From Burkholderiales bacterium UBA4615 (GTDB lineage Bacteria > Pseudomonadota > Gammaproteobacteria > Burkholderiales > Burkholderiaceae_E), in contig DGIT01000094.1 in the NCBI GenBank assembly GCA_002386465.1, forward strand, positions 49,260 to 56,883: a stretch of DNA of 7,624 nucleotides. Reading direction: 5' to 3'. The notes under the pieces were generated by a model, which saw nothing but the letters and a program-made list of their open reading frames with translations, was not told the origin of the DNA and ran no database searches. Shown here piece by piece: positions 5,649 to 7,624 of the stretch; position 1 is the stretch's first letter; the number at the start of each line of letters is the position of its first letter. The translations under genes and the position numbers were made by a program.

Positions 5649-6659
5649 TCAGCCGGCTGGCGTGACCTGCACCTTGCCGCCTTGCGTTTGAAGCGTGCGC
5701 GCCAGCAGACTGGCCAAGGCATGCACTGCATCGATCGTTGGGGTGGGCACCCCGGTGATGCATCCGAGTTCAATTACCGCGCCCACCAGCGCGGCCAGTT
5801 CAATAGCGCGGCCGTGCTCAACATCCTGGAGCATGGAGGTCTTGTGCGCGCCAACGGCCTGTGCACCGGCAATGCGCTTGTCGAGCGAGACCTTGAATTC
5901 CACCCCGAGCTTTTCGCCGATGGCCTGAGCCTCGGTCATCATGGCGGCAGCCAGCTGACGTGTGGGCGCAAAGGTGCAGATCTCCTCGAGGGTCGCATGC
6001 GTGAGCGCCGAAATCGGATTGAAGCTCAGGTTGCCCCACAGCTTCACCCAGATCTCGCCACGAATATCCTTTGAGACGGGCGACTTAAAGCCGGCACGGA
6101 TCATGGCCTGAGACAAGGCTTCGATGCGTTCGCTGCGGCTGCCGTCGAGCTCACCCAGCGTGAACCGATTACCCTCGATGACGCGCACGACGCCAGGCTC
6201 AACCAGCTCCGAGGCAGGGTACACGACGCTGCCGATGATTCGCTCGGATTCGATTTGCGCAGCAATGCGACCACCCGGGTCGACACTTTCCAGCACCTGA
6301 CCGTCCCACGCGCCGCCCAAGCGCTGGAAGTACCACCAGGGCACGCCATTGATCATGGTGACCACCATGGTCTGGGGGCCGAACAGGCCACGCAGATCGG
6401 GCAGCAGATCAGCGACCTGATGAGCCTTCACGGTCAGCAGCACCGCGTCCTGCGGGCCTGCGTCCGCCGGATGCTGGACGGCTCGGGCGTTGGGCGCATG
6501 GGCATGCGTGCCGTCTTCCAGGATCAGTTTGAAACCGTTCGCGTTGATCGCCTGCAGATTGCGATTGCGCGCAATGAAGGTGACATCCTCGCCAGCCATG
6601 GAGAGCTTTGCACCGAGGTATCCGCCGATCGCACCAGCACCCACTACCGCAATTTTCAA
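5649..6659 (-). CDS. 2-dehydropantoate 2-reductase (ketopantoate reductase) family protein
   Basis: This 336-residue protein has the two-domain layout of the PanE/ApbA family, NADPH-dependent reductases of 2-keto acids. A Rossmann motif opens it (MKIAVVGAGAIGGYLGAKL, glycines at 7-12), followed by LLTVKAHQ (75-81). The C-terminal helical domain has the catalytic Lys206 in EIWVKLWGNLSFNPIS and the TSMLQD...GRAIELAALVGAV block (274-294) with Glu287, the likely substrate-binding glutamate. NGVPWWYF (104-111) marks a subfamily differing from E. coli PanE (about 303 aa), so a role outside pantothenate synthesis is possible and no symbol is given. The start codon is TTG, fixed by GGAGG at 6670-6666 (6-nt spacing) and by the N-terminal alignment; no in-frame ATG lies nearby. 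It follows tctA by 57 nt on the same strand, probably cotranscribed, and converges on the FAH gene. Confidence 0.9.
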   Translation of the reverse strand: MKIAVVGAGAIGGYLGAKLSMAGEDVTFIARNRNLQAINANGFKLILEDGTHAHAPNARAVQHPADAGPQDAVLLTVKAHQVADLLPDLRGLFGPQTMVVTMINGVPWWYFQRLGGAWDGQVLESVDPGGRIAAQIESERIIGSVVYPASELVEPGVVRVIEGNRFTLGELDGSRSERIEALSQAMIRAGFKSPVSKDIRGEIWVKLWGNLSFNPISALTHATLEEICTFAPTRQLAAAMMTEAQAIGEKLGVEFKVSLDKRIAGAQAVGAHKTSMLQDVEHGRAIELAALVGAVIELGCITGVPTPTIDAVHALASLLARTLQTQGGKVQVTPAG

Positions 6660-6685
6660 ACTGTGCCTCCGGTCATCATGTTCCT
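6656..6685 (-). promoter_or_regulatory. translation start region with overlapping mini-ORF
   Basis: On the minus strand AGGA (6685-6682) precedes two tandem ATGs (6679 and 6676). They open a seven-codon frame, Met-Met-Thr-Gly-Gly-Thr-Val, that ends with TGA at 6658-6656. This frame runs through the GGAGG Shine-Dalgarno of the reductase (6670-6666), and its stop overlaps the reductase TTG start (6659-6657) in the string TTGA. Such a layout can couple reinitiation to translation of the short frame. Whether the mini-ORF is translated is unknown. Confidence 0.4.
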
Positions 6686-6716
6686 GCCTGTGCTTGCCGC
6701 CTACAGGCCTCAGGGC

Positions 6717-7624
6717 CTAAATCGCCTCCGCGGTCCTGGGTTTGCGCGACATAACCCGCTGCACCACTGGCCACAGCAGCATGATCAGCGCGAGCGCCGT
6801 CAGCGACCCCACCAGCGGGTTGGACCAGAAGATCGACAACTTGCCCTGTGACAGCAGCATCGCCTGCCTGAAACTCGACTCGGCCATGTCGCCCAGTACG
6901 AGGGCCAGTACCAGCGGTGCCAACGGGTATTTGAGCTTTTTGAACAGATACCCCAGCACACCGAAGACCAGCATCAGCCAGACATCGAACATCGAGCTGT
7001 GCACGGTGTAGGCCCCGACCGCGCAGATGGCAATGATCACAGGCGCGATCACGGCAAACGGGATACGCAAGATGGCCGCCCACCAGGGCACCGTGGTGAG
7101 CACCACGATCAGTCCCACCAGGTTACCCAGGTACATCGAGGCGATCAGGCCCCAAACAAAGTCCTTCTGCTCGACGAACATCATCGGCCCGGGCTGCAGG
7201 CCCCAGATCAGCAGACCGCCCAGCAATACTGCCGCAGTGGGCGAGCCTGGAATGCCCAGGGTGAGCATCGGCAACAGGGCAGATGTGCCTGCCGCATGTG
7301 CCGCCGTCTCGGGCGCGACCACGCCTTCGATGCGCCCCTTGCCAAAACCACTTGGATCCTTGGACATGCGTTGCGCCATGCCGTAGCTCATGAACGACGC
7401 CGGCGTGGCCCCACCGGGCGTAATGCCCATCCAGCAACCAATCGCCGTGGAGCGCAGGAAAAGTTTCCAGTGCTTGAGCAGCTCGCCCCAGGTCTGAATG
7501 ACCACCTTGAAGCTGATGCGCGCGCTCTTGCCCTTGAAGGCCAGGCCCTCTTCCATGGTGAGCAGGATTTCACCAATGCCGAAGAGCCCGATCACTGCGA
7601 TCAGAAAATCAAAACCCTTGAGCA
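6717..7624 (-). CDS. tctA: tripartite tricarboxylate transporter permease, TctA family (partial)
   Basis: This is the C-terminal part, about 302 residues, of a large inner-membrane permease; the frame stays open to the right window edge (upstream residues LKGFDFLIAVIGL) and ends at TAG (6719-6717). TctA proteins run to roughly 500 residues, so about the first 200 are missing. Family hallmarks are the GITPGGATPASFMSYGM loop (around 7427-7375), the FGKGRIEGVVAPETAAHAAGTS block, and LGIPGSPTAAVLLGGLLIWG (around 7259-7200). At least four hydrophobic segments follow, including GLIVVLTTVPWWAAILRI, PFAVIAPVIIAICAVGA and LVGSLTALALIMLLW. With a small TctB subunit and a periplasmic TctC binding protein, TctA imports carboxylates such as citrate using an ion gradient. 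TctB and TctC are not in this window. The downstream reductase-family gene suggests shared use of a 2-keto or carboxylic acid, which is inference. Confidence 0.92.
   Translation of the reverse strand, partial: LKGFDFLIAVIGLFGIGEILLTMEEGLAFKGKSARISFKVVIQTWGELLKHWKLFLRSTAIGCWMGITPGGATPASFMSYGMAQRMSKDPSGFGKGRIEGVVAPETAAHAAGTSALLPMLTLGIPGSPTAAVLLGGLLIWGLQPGPMMFVEQKDFVWGLIASMYLGNLVGLIVVLTTVPWWAAILRIPFAVIAPVIIAICAVGAYTVHSSMFDVWLMLVFGVLGYLFKKLKYPLAPLVLALVLGDMAESSFRQAMLLSQGKLSIFWSNPLVGSLTALALIMLLWPVVQRVMSRKPRTAEAI

Noticed and set aside
6705..6718. AGGCC/GGCCT inverted repeat at the tctA stop
   Set aside because: The stem is only 5 bp with no U-run, and the downstream gene is close on the same strand, so a terminator here is unlikely.
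6255..6851. 198-codon plus-strand frame spanning the reductase start and the tctA end
   Set aside because: It is antisense to two recognised genes and their junction, and its product has no recognisable features.

Overview
The window reads as ordinary chromosomal DNA of a GC-rich betaproteobacterium. Burkholderiales, perhaps an Alcaligenaceae/Bordetella-like lineage, is the best guess. This rests on the GC-rich codon use, the close FolD and PrlC family matches, the DUF4124-type exported protein, and a tripartite tricarboxylate transporter (TTT) permease, a family greatly expanded in that group. No mobile element, CRISPR array, integrase or phage gene was seen, and I found no evidence of a previously undescribed multi-gene system.

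Layout. Positions 1-455 (+) hold the C-terminal end of a PhoD-like metallophosphatase. Converging on it are two tRNA genes on the minus strand, transcribed in the order tRNA-Ala(GGC) then tRNA-Glu(UUC), from a good sigma70-type promoter at 704-732. Divergent from them is folD (777-1628, +), which begins almost directly downstream of a -10-like box, so its mRNA may be nearly leaderless. After a 187-nt gap comes prlC/opdA (1816-3897, +), an M3 zinc oligopeptidase. Its last 14 nt overlap an exported DUF4124-glutaredoxin fusion protein (3884-4681, +) that has its own Shine-Dalgarno. A 181-nt gap with a strong stem-loop and a -10-like box leads to a fumarylacetoacetate hydrolase (FAH) family enzyme (4863-5633, +).

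The right-hand third is on the minus strand. A TctA-type permease (truncated by the window edge, stop at 6717) is followed after 57 nt by a 2-dehydropantoate 2-reductase-family oxidoreductase (6659-5649). That gene starts with TTG, and a seven-codon mini-ORF overlaps its start. It converges on the FAH gene, and a 9-bp perfect hairpin whose loop holds the FAH stop codon lies between the two.

Functionally there are four themes: one-carbon folate metabolism (folD) beside tRNA genes; peptide turnover coupled to an envelope thiol protein (prlC-grx); a probable carboxylate uptake and reduction pair (tctA-ketopantoate reductase family); and an FAH-type C-C hydrolase. The most interesting points are the overlapping exported glutaredoxin fusion, the mini-ORF/TTG start, and the possible near-leaderless folD.
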